Shown: piece by piece, positions 1-5,386 of the stretch
Layout: every line of letters begins with the position of its first letter
How positions within the stretch are numbered: position 1 is the first letter of the stretch
From: Rhizobiaceae bacterium
Lineage (GTDB): Bacteria; Pseudomonadota; Alphaproteobacteria; Rhizobiales; Rhizobiaceae
DNA length: 5,386 nt
Assembly: GCA_004299545.1 (NCBI GenBank)
Contig: SCRB01000006.1
Location: 1 to 5,386 of the forward strand
Direction of reading: 5' to 3'
Program-made: the position numbers and the translations under genes
The notes under the pieces: generated by a model
Seen by the model: the letters and a program-made list of their open reading frames with translations, nothing else
The model's database searches: none
What the model was told of the DNA's origin: nothing

Positions 1-172
1 CCAGCGTCTCCGTCGTCGGGCTTTCCACCGCCTGGCGAAAGGAACGGCGCGAGAGGCGGTCCGTGGCGAAAACCGCATTTTCGATGGCAACCAGCCGGTC
101 GATGTCCGAGATCACAGCCGGACGAATGGTGACGTTCATGCGGGAAACGACGACCCCGAGCGAAGAAGGCAC
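1..172 (-). CDS. GNAT family N-acetyltransferase, N-terminal part (cut by window edge)
   Basis: Read on the minus strand, the frame gives an N-terminus of the form MNVTIRPAVISDIDRLVAIE followed by NAVFATDRLSRRSF, then runs off the left edge. The IRPA...D(I/L)DRLVAIE pattern is the first beta strand and helix 1 of the GNAT fold, which transfers an acetyl group from acetyl-CoA to an amine; the acetyl-CoA-binding motif (R/Q-x-x-G-x-G/A) lies beyond the edge and cannot be checked. The SRRSF segment is common in rhizobial RimI-like GNATs, but the substrate cannot be inferred. Two starts are possible: ATG at 139, with no clear ribosome binding site, or in-frame GTG at 172, which has AAGGAG six bases upstream (179-184) and adds 11 residues. 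I chose GTG because of that site; homologs usually begin near the ATG, so this is uncertain. About 46-57 residues of an expected 150-200 or so are visible. The gene is divergent from the mscS-like channel. Confidence 0.75.
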   Translation of the reverse strand, partial: MPSSLGVVVSRMNVTIRPAVISDIDRLVAIENAVFATDRLSRRSFRQAVESPTTETL

Positions 173-178
173 TTCATT

Positions 179-184
179 CTCCTT
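179..184 (-). promoter_or_regulatory. Shine-Dalgarno site supporting a GTG start for the GNAT gene
   Basis: On the minus strand this reads AAGGAG, a strong anti-16S match. It lies six bases before a GTG (172-170) that is in frame with the acetyltransferase. An ATG one base after the site is too close and out of frame. This is the main argument for the longer N-terminus. Confidence 0.5.
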
Positions 185-373
185 GTGGCCGCCGTAGCCT
201 TCTCCCGCGTCAGCCTTTCGGCGCTATCGCTCCCGAAATAAGGCCTAATTGTGACACGGGTCGAACGCGGCGAAAAGCGGTTCTCAAGGGTTTATTTGAC
301 AGGGATCAGACGGCATTGTGGTCCCGGTTCGATCTGGTCCGCGGCGATAATTTTTCGTGCCGTCGCGGATTGC

Positions 374-388
374 ATGACACTCAGTCAT
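374..388. repeat. Short inverted repeat upstream of the mscS-like gene
   Basis: ATGAC-ACTCA-GTCAT is a perfect 5-base dyad around a 5-base spacer, 26 bases before the channel's ATG. It could be an operator half-site pair or a chance repeat. The arms do not extend further, and there is no T-run, so it is not a terminator. Confidence 0.3.
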
Positions 389-401
389 TACCTGAAACCG
401 A

Positions 402-407
402 GGGAGG
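402..407 (+). promoter_or_regulatory. Shine-Dalgarno site that fixes the start of the mscS-like gene
   Basis: GGGAGG stands seven bases before ATG 415. It selects this ATG over the in-frame ATG at 316, whose extra 33 residues are polar and arginine-rich and do not look like MscS. Confidence 0.75.
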
Positions 408-414
408 CGTCTTT

Positions 415-1284
415 ATGGATGCCACGACCAGTAAATTGATGATTGCTGCACAGACGGGTGTTCACGAAGCGGGCACCATCCTGGTGAACTATTCTTTCTC
501 CACGCTTGGCGCCATCGTCCTTCTCATCCTGGGCTATATCGCCGCCAGTCTCGCCGAGCGCTGGTGCTTTGCCGGACTGGGTCATGTGCGCGGCTTCGAC
601 CAGACGCTTCGCCTCTTCCTGTCAAAGGTCCTGCGCTACACGATCCTGATTTTCGCCGGCGTCATCGTGCTCGCCCAGTTCGGCGTCCAGACGGCGAGCA
701 TCATCGCAGCGCTCGGCGCGGCCGGCATCGCCATCGGCCTGGCGCTGCAGGGAACGTTGCAAAACATCGCCGCCGGCATCATGCTTCTGGTGCTGAGGCC
801 GTTCATCGTCGGCGAATATGTCTCGGTCGGAAATATCGCCGGCACGATCAAGGAGATCGGCCTCTTTGCGACCGAACTGAAGACCAGTGACGGTCTCTAC
901 GTGATGGCTCCGAACAGTCAGCTTTGGGGCTCCGCCGTTACGAACTATTCGCGCAACAAGACAAGGCTCAACGACCTGGCGATCGGCGTCGCCTATGACG
1001 ACGACATCGATCTCGCGCTGAAGCTTCTGCTGAAGCTTGCCGACGACAAACGCGTCCTGGAGGACCCGGCGCCCCTCGCCTTTGTGTCGGAGCTTCAGAA
1101 CAACGGCGCAACGGTGACGCTCCGCTACTGGACCCAGGCGTCGGACTGGTGGCAGACCAAGCTCGACCTGACCAGGCTGGCCAGGGTACGCTTCGACGAG
1201 AATGGGTTCACCGCCCCCTTGCCGCAAAGCAGCATCCGGCTTGTCGAAAAGACGCCGCCTCAATCCACGCCACCCAAATCATGA
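415..1284 (+). CDS. mscS: MscS-type small-conductance mechanosensitive ion channel
   Basis: This inner-membrane channel opens under membrane tension to release solutes during hypo-osmotic shock; the family works as a homoheptamer. The product is 289 residues, against 286 for E. coli MscS, and aligns with it almost without gaps through the pore. TM1 spans about 27-47, TM2 about 72-91, and TM3 about 92-130. TM3 carries the Gly/Ala-rich pore helix AALGAAGIAIGLALQGTLQN (98-117) and then the AAG-IMLLVLRPF turn. The family's LQG (111-113), RPF (128-130) and G-EYV (133-136) motifs are present. The cytoplasmic beta and alpha/beta domains follow, with PNSQLWGSAVTNYSR (166-180) and GVAYDDDID (191-199). 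By direct alignment, E. coli pore residue Leu105 is Ile here and Leu109 is kept. The start at 415 is backed by GGGAGG seven bases upstream. The gene faces the anti-sigma gene, with 11 bases between the two stops. Paralogs are common in this group, so the symbol indicates family rather than proven orthology. Confidence 0.93.
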   Translation: MDATTSKLMIAAQTGVHEAGTILVNYSFSTLGAIVLLILGYIAASLAERWCFAGLGHVRGFDQTLRLFLSKVLRYTILIFAGVIVLAQFGVQTASIIAALGAAGIAIGLALQGTLQNIAAGIMLLVLRPFIVGEYVSVGNIAGTIKEIGLFATELKTSDGLYVMAPNSQLWGSAVTNYSRNKTRLNDLAIGVAYDDDIDLALKLLLKLADDKRVLEDPAPLAFVSELQNNGATVTLRYWTQASDWWQTKLDLTRLARVRFDENGFTAPLPQSSIRLVEKTPPQSTPPKS

Positions 1285-1295
1285 CATCGCTCACC

Positions 1296-2081
1296 TCATT
1301 TCGTCTCCGAAAAGGCGAGTTGGGTGTAGGCAAGGTTGGCGAGGGTGAGAAGCGTGTTTTCCGACACGGCTCCTGCAACGGCGTAGCCGCGGCCATTGTC
1401 GAGCCAGTAGAAGGCGCGCGCGCCGTCTTCCTCCAACAGGTGGAAGCTCGTCTCGCGGCTGCCCGGATCCCCCACGACGTAAAGCGAAACGCGCGCGCCG
1501 GAGCGGTTCTGATACATGAATTGTGCGGCAGGCCTGTGCGCCGACGGGAGAAGCCGCCCACCCATAAGTTCGAACCCGGCGCCAGAGAAGTCGGGGGTGA
1601 TCAGGTGAACGCCGATGCTCTTCGAGAGCCAGTCGACAAGATGATCCTTCTGGTCGGCGCCGACCTCGACGACATGACGCTTCTCCGCCGCATAAAGGAC
1701 ATGCGCGGCGATCGCCCTGTCCGCAACGGTCTCTCCGGACAGCGGTACCCCCCAATGCACCCGGCCGGCGATGAAACCGCCGAGGCCGCCGACGATAAGG
1801 ATCGCCACCGCCGCCAGCGCGCGCCAGAAAAAGCGCGGCGGTCCTTTCACTCCTTCTTCCGGAACAAGCGGCACGCCGGACAGCCGCGGCGGCACGGATT
1901 CGTCCAGTATTCCGGCCAGCGTCTCGCATAACCGGTCCCTGTCGGTCGCGAAACGATGGCTCCTCGCCTGCATGTCCGGATGGATTTCCAGCCAGCGCTC
2001 GAAGGCGGAACGTTCTTCGACCGGCATTTCCCCATCGAGCGCAAGATGGATGTCGCTTTCGGAAAATTCACGGTTCGTCAT
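1296..2081 (-). CDS. Single-pass membrane anti-sigma factor (RsiW-like, no zinc motif)
   Basis: This is predicted to hold the ECF sigma factor encoded just upstream at the inner membrane until a signal releases it. The product is 261 residues. Residues 1-60 look like a cytoplasmic anti-sigma domain: a helix with DIHLALDGEMPVEERSAFE (10-28), then a second helix through about 57. The zinc-binding H-x3-C-x2-C of the ZAS class is absent: the HLALDGE helix keeps a histidine (12), but the positions where CxxC would fall read MQARS. A Pro-rich linker (63-82) leads to one transmembrane helix at about 84-107. The remaining 154 residues should be periplasmic, and I recognise no known sensor domain in them. 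The ATG sits inside the sigma gene's stop (ATGA at 2078-2081), and its own ribosome binding site is weak, which suggests translational coupling and matched dosage. The call rests on topology and on the neighbour; the signal is unknown. Confidence 0.85.
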   Translation of the reverse strand: MTNREFSESDIHLALDGEMPVEERSAFERWLEIHPDMQARSHRFATDRDRLCETLAGILDESVPPRLSGVPLVPEEGVKGPPRFFWRALAAVAILIVGGLGGFIAGRVHWGVPLSGETVADRAIAAHVLYAAEKRHVVEVGADQKDHLVDWLSKSIGVHLITPDFSGAGFELMGGRLLPSAHRPAAQFMYQNRSGARVSLYVVGDPGSRETSFHLLEEDGARAFYWLDNGRGYAVAGAVSENTLLTLANLAYTQLAFSETK

Positions 2082-2596
2082 TTTTCGACGACCCTGATCG
2101 TGCGCCGCCGCGCTGCATCGTCCAGCGACGCGCGCAATTCCTCCCGCGCCCGCGCGATCCGCGACATCACGGTCCCGGTGGGAATGCCGAGAACGGACGC
2201 AGCCTCGGCATAGGTAAACCCCTCCACCGCGACGAGCAGCAGAGCCTCGCGCCGTTCTGGCGCGATCGCCTGCAGCGCCTCGAACACCTCGCGCGAGACG
2301 ACGCTCTCGAACTGGGTCGGCGGGGAAACGATGCTGTCGGCCACGTCCTGCGAGAGCGGACGAACCTCGCGGTGGCGCACCATGCGGCGCTTATGGTCGA
2401 TGAAGAGATTGTGCATGATGGTCAGAAGCCAGCGCTGCGGACTTCCGCCGCTTCGCCAACTGTCCAGTCGTGAAAGCGCGCGCTCCAGACTGTCCTGCAC
2501 CAGATCGTCTGCCGCTTCCCTGTCGTGCAGCAGCGCGCGGGCGTAGCGTCTCAGACGCGGGATTTCAGCGAGAATGGCACGTTTTTTATCGTCCAT
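2078..2596 (-). CDS. ECF-family RNA polymerase sigma factor (sigma-70 group 4)
   Basis: This directs RNA polymerase to a small set of promoters once freed from its anti-sigma factor. The product is 172 residues, the usual ECF size. The sigma-2 region spans about 5-72, with LLHDREAADDLVQDSLERAL (22-41) covering the core-binding and -10-recognition segment and the WLLTIMHNLFIDHKRR helix after it. After a short linker, sigma-4 spans about 102-158, with ALLLVAVEGFTYAEAASVLG (118-137) and IPTGTVMSRIARAREEL forming the helix-turn-helix that reads the -35 element. There is no C-terminal extension. I chose ATG 2596 because the N-terminus then begins as in relatives; a GTG at 2632, in the same frame, would add 12 residues but has no ribosome binding site. 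The gene overlaps the anti-sigma start by ATGA. A 104-base gap separates it from the thioesterase gene, so it probably has its own promoter. The ECF subgroup cannot be assigned without a search. Confidence 0.93.
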   Translation of the reverse strand: MDDKKRAILAEIPRLRRYARALLHDREAADDLVQDSLERALSRLDSWRSGGSPQRWLLTIMHNLFIDHKRRMVRHREVRPLSQDVADSIVSPPTQFESVVSREVFEALQAIAPERREALLLVAVEGFTYAEAASVLGIPTGTVMSRIARAREELRASLDDAARRRTIRVVEK

Positions 2597-2644
2597 GTCC
2601 GACCTGAACCCATGCCCATCCGCACGGATCACCAGCGATTCGGA

Positions 2645-2673
2645 ATTGAACTGCGGATAGGAGCCGGTTGCAA
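2645..2673 (-). promoter_or_regulatory. Candidate promoter for the sigma/anti-sigma operon
   Basis: On the minus strand, TTGCAA (2668-2673) and TTCAAT (2645-2650) are separated by exactly 17 bases. Each matches the sigma-70 consensus at four of six positions. The pair lies about 50 bases before the sigma start, in the only intergenic gap upstream of this operon. The same stretch contains GAACTTGCAACC, which has the AAC core typical of ECF -35 elements, so autoregulation remains possible. I found no matching -10 at the right distance. Confidence 0.25.
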
Positions 2674-2700
2674 GTTCTGTTCTTCGCGGGCAGTCCGGGT

Positions 2701-3213
2701 TCAGCGCCTCAGAAGATTCGCGGCCGGGAAAATGGAACAGGTTTCGGTGCCGAAGGCGAGCAGCTTTCCATTCGCGTCCTTCAGGGTCGCTTCGGAAACG
2801 GCAAGCGTCCGGCCGCGATGCAGCACCCTGCCCTCGCAGACCACTTCGCCGGTGCGCGGCGTGACAGGCCGGATGAAGTTCACCTTGAATTCTGCTGTCG
2901 TGTAGGCCTCGCCCCCTTCGAGGAGCGTATGCACCGCGCAGCCGAGCGCCGAATCGAGCAAAGTCGCTGCCCAGCCGCCATGGACGAGACCGAGGGGATT
3001 GAGATGCGCCTCCTGCGGCAGGCCGCGGAAAACAGCTTTTCCGGCGGACACATCAACGAGCGCGAAGTTCAGCCTCGCCGCGATGTTGGGTGCGGGATAG
3101 CGGCCCTCGATCACGCCTTGCAGGAGTTCGAGGCCGGCACGGCTCACCAGATCGTCGAGCGGGATGACGCCGAGCCTGGCGACATGGCCCGGAAAGAGTT
3201 CGGTCTCGCTCAT
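2701..3213 (-). CDS. PaaI-family hotdog-fold acyl-CoA thioesterase
   Basis: Enzymes of this family hydrolyse acyl-CoA thioesters, often aryl- or medium-chain acyl-CoA; this one's substrate cannot be read from the sequence. The product is 170 residues. About 45 N-terminal residues precede a single hotdog domain (about 46-163). The family's active-site pattern is clear: H70-L-N72-P-L-G75-L-V-H78-G-G-W, followed by D87 in the long central helix ([16 protein letters not shown]). The later strands [13 protein letters not shown] (105-117) and [20 protein letters not shown] (122-141) are as expected. The ATG overlaps the recO stop (ATGA at 3210-3213), so it is probably co-transcribed and translationally coupled to recO, as the last gene of the rnc-era-recO train. 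There is no obvious metabolic link to these RNA and DNA genes. The 104 bases after it hold no clear terminator. Confidence 0.92.
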   Translation of the reverse strand: MSETELFPGHVARLGVIPLDDLVSRAGLELLQGVIEGRYPAPNIAARLNFALVDVSAGKAVFRGLPQEAHLNPLGLVHGGWAATLLDSALGCAVHTLLEGGEAYTTAEFKVNFIRPVTPRTGEVVCEGRVLHRGRTLAVSEATLKDANGKLLAFGTETCSIFPAANLLRR

Positions 3214-3959
3214 GCGGCGTTCTCTCCCGAAGGCAGGGTTGATCTCCCGAAGGCGGAGAGAAAGCCGGCACGCGCCTCTGGTTCGGTCATTCCGCGCGGC
3301 TCATAGACATGGCGGGAGAGGAAAAAACCTGTCAGCCGGAAAGCGGCGTCGATCTCCGCACCAGTTCCGTGCAGACCAGAGCCGCGCTTCAGGAAGGCAG
3401 GAAGCAGGAGCAGCCGGTCCTGCCAGGGCGCCCCGGCGCTGCGCGAGACGGCACGCCCGGATTTCGGCGAAACATAGGCGAGATCCTCGCTCTTGCCAGT
3501 TGCCGCGCATCGGCTGAGATCGAGCCCGAATCCCAGTTCATCAAGGAGCATCAGCTCGAAACGGACGAGAAGTTCGGCCGCCGCGCCAGCATCGTCGAGA
3601 TGGGAAAGAACGATCTCAAGCGCCCCGTAAAGACGGGCATGCGGATCGCGTTCGGGCAAAAGCCGCAGATGCGCTGCCAGCGTCTGAAGGCCAAAAACCG
3701 CCGTCGCGCTATCGAAAAGCCGCGCCGCGTTGAGATCGAGCGCCTCGGCATGGAAGAGACCGAGATGCTCATCGAGCCGTGCGCGCCATGTGAGTTCCAC
3801 CCGGTTCCCCGCCTGGAGGAGCGGCTGCATGCGCCTCGAGCGGCCGCCCCTGACAAGCCCCAGATGCCGCCCGTGGGCACGCGTCATCACTTCCAGTATG
3901 GCGCTTGTCTCGCCATGCCGGCGAGTGCCGAGAATGATACCCTCGTCGCGCCATTCCAT
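3210..3959 (-). CDS. recO: DNA repair protein RecO
   Basis: RecO works with RecR (and RecF) to load RecA onto SSB-coated single-stranded DNA and can anneal complementary strands. The product is 249 residues, typical for the family. The N-terminal OB fold (about 1-80) opens with [20 protein letters not shown] and contains [16 protein letters not shown] (24-39). The helical domain follows, with the family segment [20 protein letters not shown] (134-153) and then [11 protein letters not shown] (162-172). The C4 zinc-finger cysteines of some RecO proteins are missing, with only Cys151 in that region, as in several proteobacterial RecOs. ATG 3959 was chosen because it gives the standard N-terminus; the frame continues upstream into era with non-homologous residues. 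The start is 19 bases after the era stop and lacks a clear ribosome binding site, so translation may depend on ribosomes finishing era. It overlaps the thioesterase gene by ATGA. Confidence 0.95.
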   Translation of the reverse strand: MEWRDEGIILGTRRHGETSAILEVMTRAHGRHLGLVRGGRSRRMQPLLQAGNRVELTWRARLDEHLGLFHAEALDLNAARLFDSATAVFGLQTLAAHLRLLPERDPHARLYGALEIVLSHLDDAGAAAELLVRFELMLLDELGFGLDLSRCAATGKSEDLAYVSPKSGRAVSRSAGAPWQDRLLLLPAFLKRGSGLHGTGAEIDAAFRLTGFFLSRHVYEPRGMTEPEARAGFLSAFGRSTLPSGENAA

Positions 3960-3978
3960 ATGACAGCAATCGCACCGC

Positions 3979-4899
3979 TTAGGTGGGGAATTCAAGCCCC
4001 ATCTCGCGATAGCGCTCCGGGTCGTCACCCCAGTTTTCCCTCACCTTTACGAAAAGGAAGAGATGCACGGGCTGTTCCAGGATGTCGGCGATCTCCAGCC
4101 GGGCCGCCTGCCCGATCGCCTTGATCGTCTCGCCCTTCCTGCCGAGAACGATTTTCTTCTGGCTTTCGCGCTCGACATAGATGACCTGCTCGATCCTGAC
4201 CGAGCCGTCCTTTTTCTCCTGCCATTTTTCCGTCTCGACATGGGCGGAATAGGGTAATTCCTGATGCAGCCTGAGATAGAGCTTTTCGCGCGTGATCTCG
4301 GCCGCCAATTGCCGCATCGGCAGGTCGGAGATCTGGTCTTCAGGGTAATACCACGGCCCTTCCGGAAGCCGCTTCGCCACCACCGCGATGAGATCGTCGC
4401 AGCCGGAGCCGTTCAGAGCGGAGATCATGAAGGTCTCGAGGAAATCCGCCTTCGCATTGGCCGCAGCCGATAGGTCGAGCAGCCTATCGCGGCGGATACG
4501 GTCGATCTTGTTTAGGACCAGCATCTTCGGCTGCCTGACATTGCCGAGCGCGTCGAGCATGATCTCGGCATCGTCGGTCAGGCCGCGCTCCGCGTCGATC
4601 AGCACGAGCACGAGATCGGCGTCTTTGGCGCCCCCCCAGGCCGTTGTCACCATGGCGCGGTCGAGCCTGCGGCGCGGCCGGAAGATGCCCGGCGTGTCGA
4701 CAAAGACGATCTGCGCGTTCTCAAAAGTCGCAACGCCGCGCACGATGGCCCGCGTCGTCTGCACCTTGTGTGTCACGATCGAGACTTTCGCCCCGACGAG
4801 CCGGTTCAGGAGCGTCGATTTGCCGGCATTCGGCGCACCGATCAGCGCCACGAATCCGGAACGCTTCGGCACGGTGGCATCCGGATCGGCGTCGCTCAT
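3979..4899 (-). CDS. era: GTPase Era, 30S ribosome assembly factor
   Basis: Era binds the 3' end of 16S rRNA and acts as a GTP-dependent checkpoint in 30S assembly. The product is 306 residues, the normal length. All G-domain motifs are present: G1 GAPNAGKS (21-28), G2 QTTR (47-50), G3 DTPG (68-71), G4 NKID (130-133) and G5 SAL (160-162). The linker [20 protein letters not shown] (183-202) and the C-terminal KH domain (about 208-290) follow. The KH domain carries the RNA-binding GRKG loop (253-256) in [13 protein letters not shown], and the end is RENW(G)[15 protein letters not shown]. The ATG overlaps the rnc stop (ATGA at 4896-4899) and has AAGGAG seven bases upstream. A run of seven C on the plus strand (4631-4637) encodes a normal WGG and does not break the frame. 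The order rnc-era-recO is the standard one in alphaproteobacteria. Confidence 0.98.
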   Translation of the reverse strand: MSDADPDATVPKRSGFVALIGAPNAGKSTLLNRLVGAKVSIVTHKVQTTRAIVRGVATFENAQIVFVDTPGIFRPRRRLDRAMVTTAWGGAKDADLVLVLIDAERGLTDDAEIMLDALGNVRQPKMLVLNKIDRIRRDRLLDLSAAANAKADFLETFMISALNGSGCDDLIAVVAKRLPEGPWYYPEDQISDLPMRQLAAEITREKLYLRLHQELPYSAHVETEKWQEKKDGSVRIEQVIYVERESQKKIVLGRKGETIKAIGQAARLEIADILEQPVHLFLFVKVRENWGDDPERYREMGLEFPT

Positions 4900-5373
4900 G
4901 CGGCTTCTCCTTCATCCTGCCAGACGCCTTCGCGGCGCAGGATCATCGCGGCGGCTGCCTGCTCCGCCTCCCGCTTGGAGCGGCCACTACCCTCGCCCGG
5001 CTGAAAGCCGTCGATCAGCACGCTGACGGTGAACAGAGGATCGTGGTCGGGGCCTTCACGGCTTTCGATCCGATAGAGTGGTGGCACTCCGGTCTTCTGG
5101 TGCGCCCATTCCTGCAATTCGGTCTTGGCGTCACGGCGTGCGGCGCCCGCTTCCCGCGAGCGCGGCTCCCAATGTTTCAGGATGAAGCGGCGGGCGGTTT
5201 CGAGCCCTCCGTCGAGATAAAGCGCCGCGATCAGCGATTCCATCACGTCGGCGCGCAGATTGACCCTTTTGCGCCCTTTCGGCGAGCGAATGTCGATCCC
5301 CGCCTGGATAAGCTCGCTCAAGCCGATCTCCTCGGCCAGTTCGGCAAGCGTTTCGGCATTGACGAGTGCGTTG
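4896..5373 (-). CDS. rnc: Ribonuclease III, C-terminal two-thirds (cut by the sequence end)
   Basis: RNase III cleaves double-stranded RNA, including the 30S rRNA precursor and structured mRNAs, using two metal ions. About 158 residues of an expected 225-240 are visible. The fragment enters at the conserved NALVNAETLAELAEEIGLSE, then shows the second catalytic block NLRADVMESLIAALYLDGG. Its Asp and Glu (D-x-x-E) match E. coli D114 and E117. A full dsRNA-binding domain follows, from DAKTELQEWAHQKTGVPPLY through GSGRSKREAEQAAAAMIL. The first signature (E-F-LGD) lies in the missing N-terminal part. The frame stays open to 5386, but bases 5374-5386 match sequencing adapter and would encode Ser-Ser-Asp where relatives have an Arg-rich segment before NALVN; I therefore end the gene at 5373. 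It overlaps era by ATGA. This is an assembly truncation rather than a pseudogene. Confidence 0.95.
4907..4912 (-). promoter_or_regulatory. Shine-Dalgarno site of era, inside the end of rnc
   Basis: AAGGAG on the minus strand lies seven bases before the era ATG. Era therefore has its own strong initiation signal in addition to coupling with rnc through the ATGA overlap. Confidence 0.7.
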
Positions 5374-5386
5374 AGATCGGAAGAGC
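5374..5386. other. Illumina adapter remnant at the end of the sequence
   Basis: The final 13 bases are AGATCGGAAGAGC, identical to the universal start shared by Illumina TruSeq-type read-1 and read-2 adapters, in the orientation expected when a read or contig runs from insert into adapter at its 3' end. A given 13-mer occurs by chance about once per 67 million positions, and this one ends exactly at the last base. In the rnc frame it replaces conserved codons with non-family ones. It is very probably not genomic. Confidence 0.93.

Larger units (their letters stand above)
173..414. other. Divergent intergenic region between the GNAT gene and the mscS-like gene
   Basis: These 242 bases should hold promoters for both divergent genes. 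On the plus strand there is an exact TTGACA at 296-301, but no good -10 box at 16-18 bases from it (the sequence there is TGGTCC). A GATAAT lies at 346-351 but lacks a matching -35. I therefore cannot assign a promoter with confidence. No convincing minus-strand promoter for the acetyltransferase was seen. The GNAT reading frame stays open from 172 back to a TAA at about 291-300, but that stretch has no recognisable protein signature. A small dyad (374-388) is listed separately. Confidence 0.5.

Noticed and set aside
1..30. Possible adapter at the left end, by analogy with the right end.
   Set aside because: The first bases do not match GCTCTTCCGATCT or its complement and continue the acetyltransferase frame normally.
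296..301. Exact TTGACA as the -35 of a promoter for the mscS-like gene.
   Set aside because: No acceptable -10 hexamer at 16-18 bases, so it was mentioned in the intergenic entry but not called as a promoter.
319..340. Direct repeat TGGTCC (319-324 and 335-340) spaced 16 bases apart.
   Set aside because: Only six bases long with no further copies; too likely by chance to call a binding-site array.
622..1263. Long open frame on the minus strand opposite the mscS-like gene.
   Set aside because: It lies wholly antisense to a well-conserved gene and has no family-like segments; such shadow frames are normal in GC-rich codon-biased DNA.
1149..1931. Plus-strand open frame across the mscS-like/anti-sigma boundary.
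   Set aside because: It overlaps the 3' end of the channel gene in another frame and is antisense to the anti-sigma gene; no ribosome binding site or family features.
2668..3306. Plus-strand open frame of about 210 codons over the thioesterase gene.
   Set aside because: Antisense shadow of a gene with clear hotdog active-site motifs; no recognisable protein features.
3309..4124. Plus-strand open frame of about 270 codons over recO and the end of era.
   Set aside because: Antisense to two conserved genes, spans their junction, and has low-complexity charged composition with no domain signature.
4631..4637. Run of seven C in era, a possible sequencing frameshift.
   Set aside because: The Era frame is intact on both sides (W-G-G-A-K-D-A-D) and the protein has normal length and all G motifs.
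4388..5026. Plus-strand Ser/Arg-rich open frame over the start of era and the end of rnc.
   Set aside because: The composition is what the reverse of GC-rich coding sequence gives; it opposes the Era G1-G4 motifs.
1..5386. The window length, 5386 bases, equals the phiX174 genome, a common Illumina spike-in.
   Set aside because: The sequence is not phiX174: it is GC-rich and encodes alphaproteobacterial housekeeping genes (era, recO, rnc). The length match is coincidence.

Overview
The window is ordinary chromosomal DNA from a GC-rich alphaproteobacterium, most likely of the order Hyphomicrobiales (Rhizobiales). The evidence is the rnc-era-recO gene order, the close fit of Era and RecO to the alphaproteobacterial forms of these proteins, and an ECF sigma factor paired with a zinc-less membrane anti-sigma factor. 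I cannot name a genus from the sequence alone.

Layout, left to right. At 1-172 (minus strand, cut by the window edge) is the N-terminal end of a GNAT-type N-acetyltransferase. A 242-base divergent intergenic region (173-414) separates it from an MscS-type mechanosensitive channel at 415-1284 (plus strand). Everything after that is on the minus strand. First comes a two-gene unit of an ECF sigma factor (2078-2596) and its one-pass membrane anti-sigma factor (1296-2081), which share an ATGA stop/start overlap. Upstream of it is a gene train transcribed from right to left: rnc (partial, from about 5373), era (3979-4899), recO (3210-3959) and a PaaI-type hotdog thioesterase (2701-3213). rnc/era and recO/thioesterase are also joined by ATGA overlaps, and era/recO are 19 bases apart.

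How the genes work together. RNase III and Era both act in 16S rRNA and 30S ribosome maturation, and RecO acts in RecF-pathway recombinational repair; this is a conserved housekeeping cluster. The thioesterase is attached to the end of this operon, probably by translational coupling. The sigma/anti-sigma pair is a self-contained envelope or stress signalling module whose signal and regulon cannot be read here. The MscS channel is a hypo-osmotic safety valve; it converges on the anti-sigma gene with only 11 bases between the stops.

The most important observation is technical. The last 13 bases (5374-5386) are exactly AGATCGGAAGAGC, the common start of Illumina TruSeq-type adapters. The right end is therefore very probably untrimmed adapter, and the genomic sequence stops at about 5373 inside rnc. 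I found no RNA genes, CRISPR arrays, insertion sequences or phage genes, and no convincing candidate for an undescribed system.
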